A stretch of DNA of 64,000 bases from Rhabdophis nuchalis (Eukaryota > Chordata > Lepidosauria > Squamata > Natricidae): NCBI GenBank assembly GCA_039707465.1, contig CM077643.1, forward strand, positions 325,195,919 to 325,259,918, given 5' to 3'. Positions 46,255-57,809 of the stretch are shown here, in pieces; the first letter of the stretch is position 1; the number at the start of each line of letters is the position of its first letter. The notes beneath the pieces were generated by a model. The model was given only the letters and a program-made list of their open reading frames with translations, was not told the origin of the DNA and searched no databases. The position numbers were made by a program, and so were the translations under genes.

Positions 46255-47270
46255 CAGAAAATGCTGCTCTTGATGATAATGCATCCTAGTTCTTTCCACT
46301 TGGCTTCATTTCCCGTCCTCCTGTAGCTCTGGTTTCTCCCAAAAAAGTTAAAAGCAGCTTCTCGCCAAAATATTTGCATGCCATACCTGAAGGGAAAGAT
46401 ACTTTCCAGGCATTTGCACTCTCACCTAGAAAGAGTTATTTATTGATTTTTACCTAAACAAGATGGTTATAGGTCTTCTTTGCTCCCACCTTAAAAACTC
46501 TAACCACAATAATCTCAAATAATCCATAGTATTTGATTCACTGTGCTTCAGAAATCTAGACACAATTAGCAAAGTTAATAATGCAAATACAGTAACGGGG
46601 GGGGGGGGGGGGAGAAAAGAACATTTCAGAGTAACAGAGTTAGAAGGGAAATTCTATGATGATGCATTTATTTCTCTCTTTTTAAAAAAGTCTCCAACCT
46701 TACTTGATATCCCAGTTCGGGTCATGAGCTGACCTCCAATTTGTTAATCATTGACTAAGGTGTGCAAATTGGTTGGAAAGAGACTTTGTTCTCCTCTACA
46801 CTTGCTACAAAGCCATTCCATCCACAAGTACTGCTGCCTCAAACCCTTTTCACGAATCTTTTGGACATGTCCAGAAAACATTGCCACTAAAACAGAATTA
46901 TGGCTTCAAATGTCAGAGCCAATTCACACAACTCAGTTTGTACTGAGGTTTAATCAACAAATTACAGATAAGCAAACTATGGTTATCACACTATGTGAAC
47001 TGAAACATTGTCTTCCTTTCTGCTACTGAAGCCAAATTAAACTCTAGCACTTGTTTCCAACAAAAGGAATTTTTCAATCAATTTCAAAAATAATAGGGAA
47101 AAGCCTGAAGTGAACAAAACTTTTAAAACTGAAATGGCACCCCTAGACAGCTATCTCTTTTTAAACTACTGGTTGTAGAATTTTATCTTTACCATCACAC
47201 AAAAGATACTATAACCAATAGTCTGTACACAGAAGCTGCTGAAATATTCTAGAAAGGTTCAAATGAGTTT
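46255..47270. other. No recognised gene; poly-G tract
   Basis: Non-coding; a run of about 15 G sits at 46597-46612. Nothing else recognised. Confidence 0.5.
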
Positions 47271-47273
47271 GAA

Positions 47274-47609
47274 TCTATATAAATAAAAAGCAACTATGAG
47301 TTTGTTCAAAACTGCTAATCTCCGAAAGTACTGCACCGATCACTTCCACATTTTTACACAATGTTCCTTTCAAATACGGCAACAATGATATATAGAGATT
47401 GTGTAGATGTCACACCTGTGCCAGGTACACACAATGGAAATGTAAAAAAGGTAGGTAGATGGATGCAGAGAGAGCAGTGAGCCACAGGATAACATAATAC
47501 AAAATGTCATAATACTCTGTCCATAAGATTCAAGGAGAAATACAGTAGGTAGGTAGGGAGCTATAGGGATAGAGAGGGAAGGAGAAATGCAGTAGGTAGG
47601 TAGGTAGGT

Positions 47610-47672
<63 letters not shown>

Positions 47673-47911
47673 CCGGCCGGTAGGGAGAGGGAGAGGGAAA
47701 AATACAGTAGGTAGGTAGGTAGGTAGGTAGGTAGGTAGGTAGGTAGGTAGGTAGGCAGAGGGAGAGAAGGAGAGAGGGAGTAGGTAGATCGGTTGGGGGT
47801 TATATGGTGGTTGTATGTATGTACTTGTGTGTGCAGGTGTAGATCTACACACAGGTTGGTTGGCCATTTAACCAAACTGGGCCACAGCAACGCGTGGCCG
47901 GGAATGGCTAG
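47274..47911 (+). mobile_element. Non-autonomous Helitron
   Basis: The 5' end TCTATATAAATAAAAAGC and the following CTCCGAAAGTACTGCACCGATC are typical animal Helitron starts. The 3' end GGGAATGGCTAG closes with CTAG 12 nt after a hairpin: stem GGCCAC (47880-47885) / GTGGCC (47894-47899) with an 8-base loop. The flanks are A (47273) and T (47912), the expected AT target without duplication. The 638-bp body holds GGCA/GGTA microsatellites and no Rep/helicase frame. Confidence 0.88.
47580..47760 (+). repeat. (GGTA)n/(GGCA)n microsatellites inside the Helitron
   Basis: TAGG/GGCA tandem units at about 47588-47674 change from GTAG to GCAG to GCCG, and a second GTAG array lies at 47707-47757. Frames across it on the minus strand are PACL/PTYL repeats and not genes. 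Confidence 0.95.
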
Positions 47912-47914
47912 TGT

Positions 47915-49015
47915 TTAATAAAACATAGTTATGAAAAACAGGGACCACTCATAAATAAGATAAATGCATTCGAACTGCATTGTCATCAGTTTGTTGTCCA
48001 CTGAAAATGACAACCTCACTTCTTGTTTCTTGCAAGAGTTGAATAGAGACGAGAAGCACTTTTTTTTAAAAAGAAGCTGTTATTTATCATTCCCACATTA
48101 GAATCTATATTTACAAAAAGAAAGTAGTGAATTTCAAAGAAAGCTAGGTAAATGCCTCTGCAAAAGAAGGAAATAGTATATCGTTTGCTTTGTAACAGTA
48201 TGATTAGCTAATTGCAAAGGATTTAAATTGCAAGTTTACTTTGAATTAACTCTCATTCTGCTTTAAATATTATGTAGCCAAATCTTTCACATAAAGCAGG
48301 AGATAAAAAAGAAAGATAGTCAGCTTGTTAAGATCAGGATAAAAAGAAGAACAATTGAATGAAATTTGCATCCCCGAAAACCTAAATGATATTTGTGAGT
48401 AATCAGTGTATTAATTCAGGGATTTTTCTATAGGGCTAATCACTATCATTATGCTTCTGAACACTTCATGTTGAAGCAATGAGGTTTTTGTTCTTTTTTC
48501 TTGCTGCACAGTTATACAAAATAACAGTGGTTCCTAATTTCATAGATGGGTTTTGGAATGTAATGAAAATAAGGGAATTGTGCAAAAGTTGTTAAAAATG
48601 TCTGACCTACTGCTTACAAGAACAGCTTTTATATTCTGCCCTAGAGCAGAATGAATATAAATATTCCTCAGATGTGAAGCATTTTATTTATTTATTTATT
48701 GAATCAAATTTGCACTGTACAGCTGCCCATCTCACATAGTGACTCTGTGATATGGGGATCTGGGTGTGGGTAGGTGTGCATGTTCTGACAACTGTTTGCA
48801 TTGTTGCTGTACAGTCATTTAATTGCTTCTGACTATTGGCAGGATTTATTTTTTTTACCAGATCTCTCTGATAGAAACGTCTGTCTCCTGCTTTTATTAT
48901 TTTTACAAATAACTCAAGGCAGCGAACATATCCAGCACACATTCCTCCTCCTCCTCCTAATAAATTCCTCCTCCTCCTCCTAATAAATTCTAATTCTAAT
49001 TCCTATTTTCCCTAC
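47915..49015. other. No recognised gene; small tandem repeats
   Basis: AT-rich; TTTA repeats at about 48684-48701. A 21-base unit ATTCCTCCTCCTCCTCCTAAT-like, with AAATT, is tandemly duplicated at about 48943-48990. Confidence 0.55.
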
Positions 49016-49019
49016 AACA

Positions 49020-49155
49020 ACAATCCTATGGGGTGGGTTGAGCTGACACAGTGGCTGGCCAAGGACACCCAGCTGGTTTTCATGGCTAAACCAGGATTAG
49101 AACTCACAGTTTTCCACTTTCTAGCTTGGTGCTACTAAACCAAACCGGCTCTCTT
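49020..49155 (-). mobile_element. tRNA-SINE fragment (minus)
   Basis: Minus-strand sequence reads GCCGGTTTGGTTTAGTAGC, AGAAAGTGGAAAACTGTGAGTTC (shown in parts) and CCAGCTGGGTGTCC, matching the SINE at 18390-18602. Confidence 0.65.
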
Positions 49156-49561
49156 GTTTTATTACCTTTATTTCCCCAAACATAATGATCTCCAAAACTT
49201 CTTACTTTCACATTATATGTCCAAACTACTTAAAATAGTTTCATTATTATGTGTTCAGTGAGCAGTCTGATTTTACTCTAATGCCGTAGTGTATAAATTT
49301 GTTCTGTTTGTGGTGCACGGTACTTTCAGTAATGTTCTGCACTACCACAATTCAAAAATGTTATGTTTTTTCACTCATGCTTTCTGATGATTCTGCTTTC
49401 ACAGTCATGTGTTATAATTCAGAAGATCATAGTCTTAGAAATGCGCAGTGCCATGACATGGCAACTGCAGCTCAGTAACTGGATGACAAGGTGAAGCAAG
49501 TTCCTTCAAATGGAGAGGAGATGTACTACTCACAACTTTCACATGCACCTGTCATTTAAAT

Positions 49562-49667
49562 CAGGGGTCTCCAACCTTTGCAACTTTAAGTCTGAAGGAG
49601 TTCAGCTCCCAGACTTCTGCAGCCAGCTTTGCTTCAGACTTAAAGTTGCAAAGGTTGGAGACCCCTG
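49562..49667. mobile_element. Foldback hAT MITE, copy 5
   Basis: Starts CAGGGGTCTCCAACC and ends GGTTGGAGACCCCTG. Flanks ATTTAAAT (49554-49561) and ATTTAAAA (49668-49675) match at 7 of 8. 106 bp, with the same arms as copies 1, 2 and 4. Confidence 0.92.
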
Positions 49668-49892
49668 ATTTAAAAGACTACTTTTGCTACAATTTTAAAT
49701 ACATTGTAGGTGAGAACTAAAACTAGATTAAGCCAGCTCTCAAAAGACTGTTGACAACATAGAATAGTAGACATCTGGAGCAGGTTTCAAACTGTAATGG
49801 AATCTTTGTGTAGAAGTGCCATGATCTGGCAGTGGAGTTCTCCAGATACATCTGCAGAGCAGGTAAATAGAGCAATGGAATAGCGTTATGAG

Positions 49893-50340
49893 TAAGGTGA
49901 CCAGATTTCAACTTGACTAAAGCGGGAAACCATTGACGGGGGGGGCGCAGTGGCCTTTCCCAGCTCCGCAGCCTCGCCACCCACATCCCTCGCTGGCTGA
50001 GGGCGCGCAGGCTGACCCCCTCCCTCCCTTCCCCCCCCCCCGAGCAGGGCACCTGCAGGTAGGCATCTGGTGGGGCGGCGGCGGAGGGCTGGGCGGGCGG
50101 CGGGCACTCTGCACATGCTCAGAAGCATGGGGTGGGGCAGGAAGCGGCGGGCTGGCGGGCAGGCGGAAGGGGAGGGCCAGTGAGGGAGGAGCCAGGCCCA
50201 GGCAGGCAGCAGGCGGCGGAAGAGGAGGACAGCCTGCCGGAGCCCACGCAACCCTGAACTTCTTTGCACCGTGCCACGATGCGCTGAGAGCGGTGAAATG
50301 CGGGTCTGTTCTGCCAAAAGTGGGACGTCTGGTCACCTTA
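49893..50340. mobile_element. hAT-like element with GC-rich interior (TAAGGTGACCAGA)
   Basis: Ends TAAGGTGACCAGA and TCTGGTCACCTTA are exact inverted repeats. Exact 8-bp duplication GTTATGAG lies at 49885-49892 and 50341-50348. The 448-bp body is strikingly GC- and CpG-rich (GGGGCGGCGG, GGCGGGCGGC motifs), with overlapping frames on both strands that I treat as non-coding. It may be another case of captured CpG-rich DNA. Confidence 0.92.
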
Positions 50341-50349
50341 GTTATGAGT

Positions 50350-51210
50350 GGAATTGGAATTACACATGTGAAGAGCCCATTTGCATTATGTGTTAAGCTT
50401 CTCCAGGAAACAACCACGAATCTGCTCACTTTTTACAGCACTGCAAAATCTGCTGCAAAGAATGTCCGTCTATTGATTTTAATACTAATGGTAGTTTAAA
50501 AAAAATGAATTTCACCACTGGTTGGAAGTCTAGAAAACAATGTAATGCCATGCAATCCAATGCAAACTAAGGTGCACAAGTTTAGGCCTAACAAGGGAAT
50601 TGGGAAAACAAAACCTTTAGTTTTTCTTATTTTCTTTAAACAACTTTTGTGACCTCCAAAGAGGGGAGGTAGAGCCCTGAAGAGGAAACAATCAGGCTCA
50701 CTAGCTACAACTCAGCGGTAAATCCCAGACACTTAACTCAGCATACTTAGGCTGAGCCTCTTAGGTCTGAATTCAGATGCAGACACTAAGACACACCACA
50801 CAATGTATCTAGATAAGAATCTTAATTGCATAATGGGAAGAACCCACTTAAGAGTGTTGAGTGCCCTCTAAAGGCACAGCCCCTTTGAATACTCATTGTA
50901 GTTTAATTCTCTACCCTTCCTACTTTTTAACAGACATTTTTGTTTTGTACTTTTTGGAATTAAAACTGAGCAACTGTTGATATTTATTTTATGGCCATCC
51001 ATCTCAGTGAGCAGAATTTAAAATAACGTAAAAACAATCACAACAATTAAGGTACATGATTGTGGATATATTACGGATGTTTTTATCCTGAGAAACTCTG
51101 GTTCCAATTCTCACATTAACCCCTAATATGGAGTTAGAGGATACACAGCAACATTTTCTTGATGTCTTCTACTATTCAATTTAATGAATTATCTTGGTAG
51201 CTTGTCAATT
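50350..51210. other. No recognised feature
   Basis: Plain intergenic DNA between two repeats. Confidence 0.5.
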
Positions 51211-51212
51211 AT

Positions 51213-51645
51213 CTGCGGGATCGGATTCTGCCCCATACTTCCTCACGGCCGATTCGCTCCCACAGAGAGGGACTTCTCCGGGTGCCGTCCACTAGACTTT
51301 GTCAGCGGGCGACGCCCAGGGGAAGGGCTCTCTCTGTGGCGGGCCCTGCCCTCTGGAACGACCTCCCCCCCGATATTAGAACTACCACGGACCTCCGTTC
51401 CTTCCGTCTGAAATTGAAGACACACTTTTTCTGCTTGGCCGGCCTAGGGTAGCCTCTTATTACAGTATTATAGGGTTTAGGGTTTTAGTGATTGGTTTGG
51501 GGAATTTTAGCGCAGGGTCTTATGTTTAATCTGTTTTTAACTGTTTTGTATATATTTATTGTCTTAATTTCCCTGTGCACCGCTCCGAGTCCCCTTGGGG
51601 AGAGGGAGCGGTCTAGAAATTAAATATATATTATTATTATTATTA
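51213..51645 (+). mobile_element. L2-like LINE, short 3' copy C
   Basis: Begins CTGCGGGATCGGATTCTGCC, exactly where copies A and B begin, contains the same decayed ORF2 end, and finishes CTGTGCACCGCTCCGAGTCC plus a TTATTATTA tail. About 433 bp. Preceded by AT as in copy A. Confidence 0.9.
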
Positions 51646-51845
51646 ATTAAATACGAGTAATCATCCACTTACAATTACAATTTCTTTCTGCAAAAAGTTT
51701 TTTTATTTTTTCCTTTCAATTTCATTCATAGACATACATTCTTATAATTGTTATTTAATATTTATCTATTCATCATTACTCTCTATACACTTACGCTTAC
51801 AATTGAGTCCAACATTTATGTGGCTAAGTGAGACATTTGTCAAGT

Positions 51846-52165
51846 GAGTGGCTCAGTGGCTAGCACACTGAGCTTGTCTATCAGAAAGGCTGGCAGTTCA
51901 GTGGTTTGAATCCCATTACTTGTCCCAGCTTCTGCCAACCTACCAGTTCAAAAGCACGTAAAAATGCAAGTAGAAAACTAGAAATCACTTTGGTGGGAAG
52001 GCAACATCATTCCATGTGCCTTTGGCATTTAGTCATGTTGGCCACATGACCGTGGAGACGTCTTTGGACAGTGCTGGCTCTTCAGCTTTGAAACAGAGAT
52101 GAGCTAGTCACTCCCTAGAGTCGGGAACAATTAGCACACATGTGCGATGGGGACCTTTACCTTTT
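51846..52165 (+). mobile_element. Sauria-type tRNA SINE, copy 1
   Basis: The tRNA-like head has A box TGGCTCAGTGGCTAGCAC and B box GGTTTGAATCCC. The body has CCCAGCTTCTGCCAACC, AAAGCACGTAAAAATGCAAG and GTGCTGGCTCTTCAGC, ending GGGGACCTTTACCTTTT. It lacks part of the segment after the B box seen in the 60.5-kb copy. RNA polymerase III boxes are present; no proof of activity. Confidence 0.92.
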
Positions 52166-52285
52166 AATCCCTAAATTTAGTTAGCAGTAAACAATTTTCT
52201 TATGGATGTGTGAAATTATTACTAAAGTGAATGTTACTGAATCTCTGAAACTGTAGTGAGTTGACTACAATGCTAAAGGATTTTT

Positions 52286-52302
52286 TTTCGGGGGGGGGGG
52301 GG
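52286..52302 (+). repeat. Poly-T / poly-G homopolymer junction
   Basis: TTTTTTTTCGG followed by a run of about 12 G. Noted as one of several long G or C runs in the window. Confidence 0.85.
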
Positions 52303-52699
52303 AAAGGGAGTTTTCTCTCTGATACCTTTTCTAATACCAGAAATAGATAATGTTCTCAATTCGTATTGTCAGATTAGGAACCAACATGGGACGAATCCAG
52401 AAAATAGGGATACAGAAGTACTCAACACAGACCTGTTCCTGCTCTTCCTAGATGAGAACTCAAGGAAGAACCTTGAAGCACAGGATAGAAGGTGGTTTTG
52501 TTGTCCATGGTTCAAGAGGCCACCAAGATTTATCAGCCCTTGTGCAACAGCATTAAACAAGAACAATATCAGGATGCAATGAGAGGAAACAAATCACTTC
52601 CTTGACTGCAGAATGAGTTTCAGCAGATAATTAGGGATCACATGTAATGCTAAATTATAATGTGCTATTGTTATTTTTGCCTTAGATTCATGTTCAAAC

Positions 52700-53755
52700 A
52701 TATCCCAGGAAATCACACTGCATTCCCAATTGTTAGGTTTGCAGGACTTTCACAATACTATACAATTCCCATTAAGAAACAGGGAATTGCACAATGTCGT
52801 GTATAGTTCTGATTGCCACATTTGAAAGAAGGTTATAATACAACCTTTAGTTTGGAAAACAAAGGCCAGGCTTGAAGTTTTTAAAACCATTCATAGCATA
52901 GATAAAATGGATGGGGTAAAAAAATGGGGGGAGTTATCCTTTTCAAAAACGCTATGCCCAGGCAAAGATTTAGGATCGACAAAAAGAAATATTTCTTCAC
53001 ACTGTGTACAATAGATATGCCCAACTTAATACTTAATGCCAGAGCTCACTATAACAGCACTGCCAAAAAGGCATTAATAGTTGTTAACCTAATCTTGCAA
53101 AGCTTGTTCTCTAGTAATGTTGTATTGCAAACTAGGACATATAAAACCTTTGCTAGACCAATTCTCAAATACATCTTATCAGTCTGGAACCCACTGCATA
53201 TCAGACACAATCGAGCGAGTCCAGAAATATTTCACAAGAAGAGGCCTCACTCCTCTGCTCACAAGAGAATACCTTATACCACCAGGCTTGAAATGTTGAG
53301 CTTAGACAACTTAGAACTACACCGCCTTCGGTCTGACCTGAGTGTAGTACACAAAATTATCTGCTACAATGTCCTACCTGTCAAGGACTACTTCAGCTTC
53401 AACTACAACAATACAGGAGCACACAATAGATACAAACTTAAGATAAACCACTCCAAACTCGACTGCAGAAAATAATACTTCAGTAACAGAGTAGTCAATG
53501 CCTGGAATGCACTGGGAATTTCATCCCCAAATCCCCACAACTTTAATCTTAGACTGTTGACCTACTGTTGACCTCTTCCCATTCCTAAGAGGTCTGTAAG
53601 GGGTGGTGCATAAGTGCACCAACGAGCCTACCATCCCTGTCCTACTGTCCCCACCTATTTGTCTCCATTTCCTGTACTCATAATCATGTTTATACTTACA
53701 TCTGTTATCTTATACATGCTTGACAAAATAAACAAAATAAATAAAAATAAACCAT
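52700..53755 (+). mobile_element. CR1/jockey-like LINE fragments, decayed
   Basis: The first part (to about 53010) recalls a CR1-like 3' segment (WKTKARLEVFKTIH, KKYFFT). The second (53100-53560) has frame-shifted KTFARPILKYILSVWNP, VQKYFTRRGLTPL, LRSDLSVVHKII, NRVVNAWNAL, the usual C-terminal series of CR1/jockey LINEs. The tail is ATAAACAAAATAAATAAAAA. Probably two old copies joined. Confidence 0.65.
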
Positions 53756-53759
53756 AAGG

Positions 53760-54030
53760 TGTGATGATGACTATTAACTTGGATGGCTTTAGAGAGAAAT
53801 TTTATAAATTCATGGAGGTCTATCAAGGACTGTAAGTTCCGAGTCTTGCTTTGATTTCCAGATTGGGTGCAGCTTCACCATATCTACAAATACTAGTTGC
53901 AAGGAAGCAATGACACAAGAGGACTGTGGATCTATCTCTTGCTCATGAGCATTCCAGACACATTTAGATGACCCCTATGAGAAACATACTCTAGACTACA
54001 GTGGGGTTTGTTTAATCCAGCAAGGCTATT
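53760..54030. other. No recognised feature
   Basis: Intergenic DNA before a poly-A tract at about 54035-54048. Confidence 0.5.
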
Positions 54031-54034
54031 CTTT

Positions 54035-54660
54035 AAAAAAAAAAAAAACAATTCTTATTGATTTTTACAAATTTTATAAAGAGGAAAAGGGGTATATAGG
54101 ATATAGAAGAAATATTTTAGGGCTTCCATGTCGGAGGTGGTGGCCGCCTCCGAGGTTTCATACCAAAAAATTTTTTTCAGTATAAGGTGGAAAGAGATAC
54201 ATACATATCATATCATAAATTCCATGCATTCAATCATTTGTTCCTGTTACATCCGTTTAGGAATTACAATATATAAAAGAAAAGAAATCATTTTTGTGAT
54301 CTGAGTCTTTTAGCTATTGTGTCTTCTTCTTCCTTCCCACCAGTGGGCGGAGTCATGGCCCCTCCCGCTCCCCCATTTTCGTCCTCCAGGATTGAGGAAT
54401 GTTTTTTAAGAAAGGCTTCCGCCTCTTCAATTGTTTTAATTCTTACTCTCCCCCCCCCTCCCATATATAATACACATACATAGATACATGCATGTACAGA
54501 ATATTGCAAGTCTCTCGTCTCCTTTACAGTCCAAGAAAGTAGGGACAGTCCCTTCTGAGCCTCTTGCTCTATCCATTCTGCAGCTGTGGGCCATTCTGCT
54601 ATTATCTGCCCATTTCCTAAGCAACATTTCTTCACCCAATCACCCAAAGACATTCCTACC
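54035..54660 (-). mobile_element. Unclassified retroelement-like repeat (minus)
   Basis: Starts with a poly-T tail on the minus strand side (A run at 54035-54048). A 121-codon minus-strand frame (54653-54288) reads LGDWVKKCCLGNGQIIAEW, then KTIEEAEAFLKKHSS and a basic end. The part near 54488-54560 matches the inverted repeat family at 41.64-42.13 kb. No enzyme domain was recognised; a LINE or LTR 3' end is possible. Confidence 0.45.
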
Positions 54661-54669
54661 TGCCATTAC

Positions 54670-57010
54670 AAAATAAAAAGTAACCAGCACATGGATATAG
54701 TATAGGATACAATAAAGCAGAATTCAGGACTTGTTAAAATAATAGCATACTGTAACTGGGGCTTCATGTGACTAATACAAGCTTTTATGATCAAGTGTCC
54801 ACTTAATGCATAAAGATTCCTTTGAGGAAGAGAGGGAGGGAGGGGGGGGGAGGGAGAGAGATTGTAGTTCTGAAGCATCCAAGAAGTGGTCCTTTCTATC
54901 TTTTTAGATACAGTATATGGATAAACTTTCTGTAGAATTGATTTCCATGTTAGAGGACACATTGTTTAATGTACATGCCAGCTACTTCATGGATATTTCA
55001 GTTAGTTCAATTCTTTAAACATGCTTCGGCAATGCAACCACTTTGACAGATGCAACCCCACGAAAGCAGAAGAGATTTTCTAGTAATATAGTAAGGCGTG
55101 CTTTGATTTAAGATTGTCCTTTAGCATTTTGATTTCTAACTCAATGTCTAGTAATCTTAGGCTCTGTGTATGTGAGTGCAGCTCCTCTGATGACTGAAAT
55201 GAGAAGAAGTGTCATCTCAGCAACACCATTGATTTATGGAGGTAACTTCTGCTCCAATATTTTACACCCTGTCCAGATAGTTAAAGGTAATGGGATAATT
55301 CAATTCTGCAGAAAATATCTAACATTATTCTTTTACAGTGGGCTTTCCTGGGTAAATGTTCCATTTATAGATTATCTATCCCTTTTCAGATTGACTATCT
55401 GTTTCCGTTGTAGGACTGATGTTTACATCAGTTTGGTGGGAATACCAGGTAATATTCTTTTCAAGAAAAACATGACCGCTCAGTTCAAATGCACAGGAGC
55501 AGGGTGTTGTCACACACACACAAACACACACATATATATGATTTTCTGTTGTCATATAATATTGTCTTTAACCATGCAATGCAAATGTCTTTACTTTAGA
55601 TAGATATTTCTGGTGCAGTTAGGTTTATAGTCATTTCTACGCCAAGGGAGGGAGAAATTAGCTGTGCATTTATTTCCGTACCAGTGTTCCAGAATAGTTT
55701 AAGTTTTGCAAGTTTTTTTTAAATTAATTTAAAAAAATCAATGAAATGTACATAACTAAATCATTCACATATATACTTTGGCTTGCTTCCAACATCACCA
55801 AGATGGATCATAAGCTTAGCATCTTTCCTTGCCAAAAACAGGAGCGAGATAAGCTGCAAACTAAATTGAAAACTCAGTTTGGACAGCTTGAAGGCTCAGG
55901 ACAAAATGCTTCTGACATTCCTTCACATATGTTGAATTATTCCCAGTTACTCTTTGGCTTTCAAAATTGGCACACAAACAGCCAGGGCTTGTGCTCCATT
56001 TGGGGGCCCCAAAGAAATATTTCAGATAAGTAAACAAAGAGTATAGGTTATAAGAGCCTGGGTATTGTCAATTAGGAGGGCTGCTGGAAGTATAAAAGTC
56101 CTTTTGACAATAAATAAGATGCAATGCCAGTGGGAGGCTTTCTGCCTCTTACTAACTCTTTTGGAATTTATTGATTATGGCAGCAAGCTTGCACGTAGTT
56201 TGGCCATTCAAGCCCCATTGACTCTGCTGGATTTCAGCACAGTAAATGTGTGTCGGATTACAGCCAAGTGAGCTGGATGAAACTTTGTCCATTCCCGCAT
56301 AACAGGATGGGTTCTTTACAGGAAACAGCATAAGCAGGCACTTATGTTTGTATTCATATATTTATGGTGTAAATGTATTTCTCTACAAATAAATAACAAC
56401 ATTTGTTCCCATAAAGAGGTTGTGGGGTTAAGTTTTATTTTTGTTTTCACAGATGGGAAACTAAAGCAGAGAGAAAATGAATCTCTAGTCTCAGCCGAGT
56501 TACTTAAGAGTACATTCTGCTGAAATCAGAAGGATGTGACTGTATGCAAATGTGTCTTAATTTATATGGTCAAGTGGGTGCATTGTGGCTAAGGCCATGC
56601 TCTGCCTACGAGGTTTCGATGTTCCCATACTGTACAATCTCTTCACCAAGCACTATAACTAAGATCTAAGGTACTTGCTGACTCCCTGTCCCCAAATTCC
56701 AGCTACACAGAGTAGTTGGAAATGACAGCATTGGTAACACAGGACTACCAGCTTGGGGCTGCAAAAATCCAGATGACTGCTAGGAAGTTGCAAAGAGATA
56801 CAAAACCATCTAACGCTGGATTTCTACAGACAATTTTCCCCCCCAATGTTTAAAGGGGGTAATTCTCCACAAGTATACAAAACAAGATTGAGCAGAATGT
56901 CACATGCAGCATTGCAGAAGGCTATTTAAAGAAGTAAATGTTCTGCCACACATAACAAGCATTTTCAGGAGATGGCTTAATTGGCACTTTGGAAACCATT
57001 TCTCTTTTCA
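54670..57010. other. No recognised gene
   Basis: AT-rich intergenic DNA with a GGGA-rich stretch at 54831-54862 and a CA repeat at about 55512-55535. Frames of about 100-145 codons here have no recognisable motifs. Confidence 0.5.
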
Positions 57011-57020
57011 TTCCATAGAG

Positions 57021-57268
57021 CAGGGGATCAAATTTAAGGTTAGAAACAGTGGAGGACCAGCCTGCAGTGCCTCTGCCATGAAAACGGATCCCGGGAGGGA
57101 CCTTCCTGAGTTCCATATTTGCTGGCAGAATGATCGGACCACCACAGGTGCCCCTGACACGAGTGATATCAAGCTAGCCATGCCCACCCTGGTCACACCC
57201 ACCTGGCCCCCCAACGTCAAACACAACCCTGATGCAGCCCTCCATGAAATGGAGTTTGACACCCCTTG
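57021..57268. mobile_element. hAT-type element (CAGGGGATCAAATTT family)
   Basis: The left end CAGGGGATCAAATTT and right end GAGTTTGACACCCCTTG form an imperfect inverted pair. Flanks CCATAGAG (57013-57020) and CTATAGAG (57269-57276) match at 7 of 8. It shares GCCACACCCACC-type motifs with the 14557 copy. 248 bp. Confidence 0.85.
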
Positions 57269-57369
57269 CTATAGAGCAATTTGTGGAAGACAGGCAGCTA
57301 TTAGGTGGTCCAGAAATTAAAATCTTAAATTAGTTAATAGCAAATTGTGTGGTAACATAAGGTCCGCTA

Positions 57370-57557
57370 CAGAGCGAAGTGGATTGCTCCCAGTTCCACC
57401 CGGATTGGATAAACCGGTAGTAGTGGTGGTGGGTGGCTCCAACTACCCACCTGGACGCTTCTGTGCATGTGCAGAAGCGTCGAGCACAAGTGCACATGGA
57501 AGCGTCAAGCATGAGTGCACCCAAACTGGTAGTAAACAAATTGGCAACCCACCACTG
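57370..57557. mobile_element. hAT-type element (CAGAGGTGGATTGC family)
   Basis: The left end CAGAGCGAAGTGGATTGCTC and right end GGCAACCCACCACTG are degraded inverted ends. Flanks GTCCGCTA (57362-57369) and GTCCACTA (57558-57565) match at 7 of 8. The body has CTTCTGTGCATGTGCAGAAGC, like the 63.2-kb copy. Confidence 0.85.
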
Positions 57558-57604
57558 GTCCACTATGTCGATGAAGATTCTCAGTCAACCAGGTAGAGTT
57601 GTTT

Positions 57605-57792
57605 GGAAGTTGAGTCATGGCAACTGGGCTTCTGTTCTTGTTTTGGTTTGAAACATTTTGCTGCCCATCCAAGCAGCTTCTTCAGTCTGAGGCCTCAGAC
57701 TAAAGAAACTACTTGGATGAGTAGCAAAATGTTTCAACCCCCCCCACCCCCCCACACACACACAAAAGTCTAGTTGTTATGACTCAGCTTCC
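57605..57792. repeat. Large foldback repeat
   Basis: GGAAGTTGAGTCATGGCAAC at the left and GTTATGACTCAGCTTCC at the right, plus GAAACATTTTGCTGCCCATC / GATGAGTAGCAAAATGTTTC inside, pair through a perfect TGAGGCCTCA centre (about 57688-57697). The 188-bp unit can form an almost complete hairpin. A C-rich run at about 57739-57764 interrupts the right arm. Confidence 0.88.
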
Positions 57793-57809
57793 AGAGAAGT
57801 TTCACTAGT

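Noticed and set aside
47370..47890. Frames with PTYLPTYL and PACLPACL repeats
   Set aside because: They read through GGTA/GGCA microsatellites in the Helitron.
49917..50499. Frames of 143-188 codons on both strands
   Set aside because: They fall in or run out of the GC-rich hAT-like element; both strands are open for compositional reasons.
55166..55603. 145-codon plus-strand frame
   Set aside because: It begins at a non-ATG start, has no recognisable motif and runs into a CA microsatellite.
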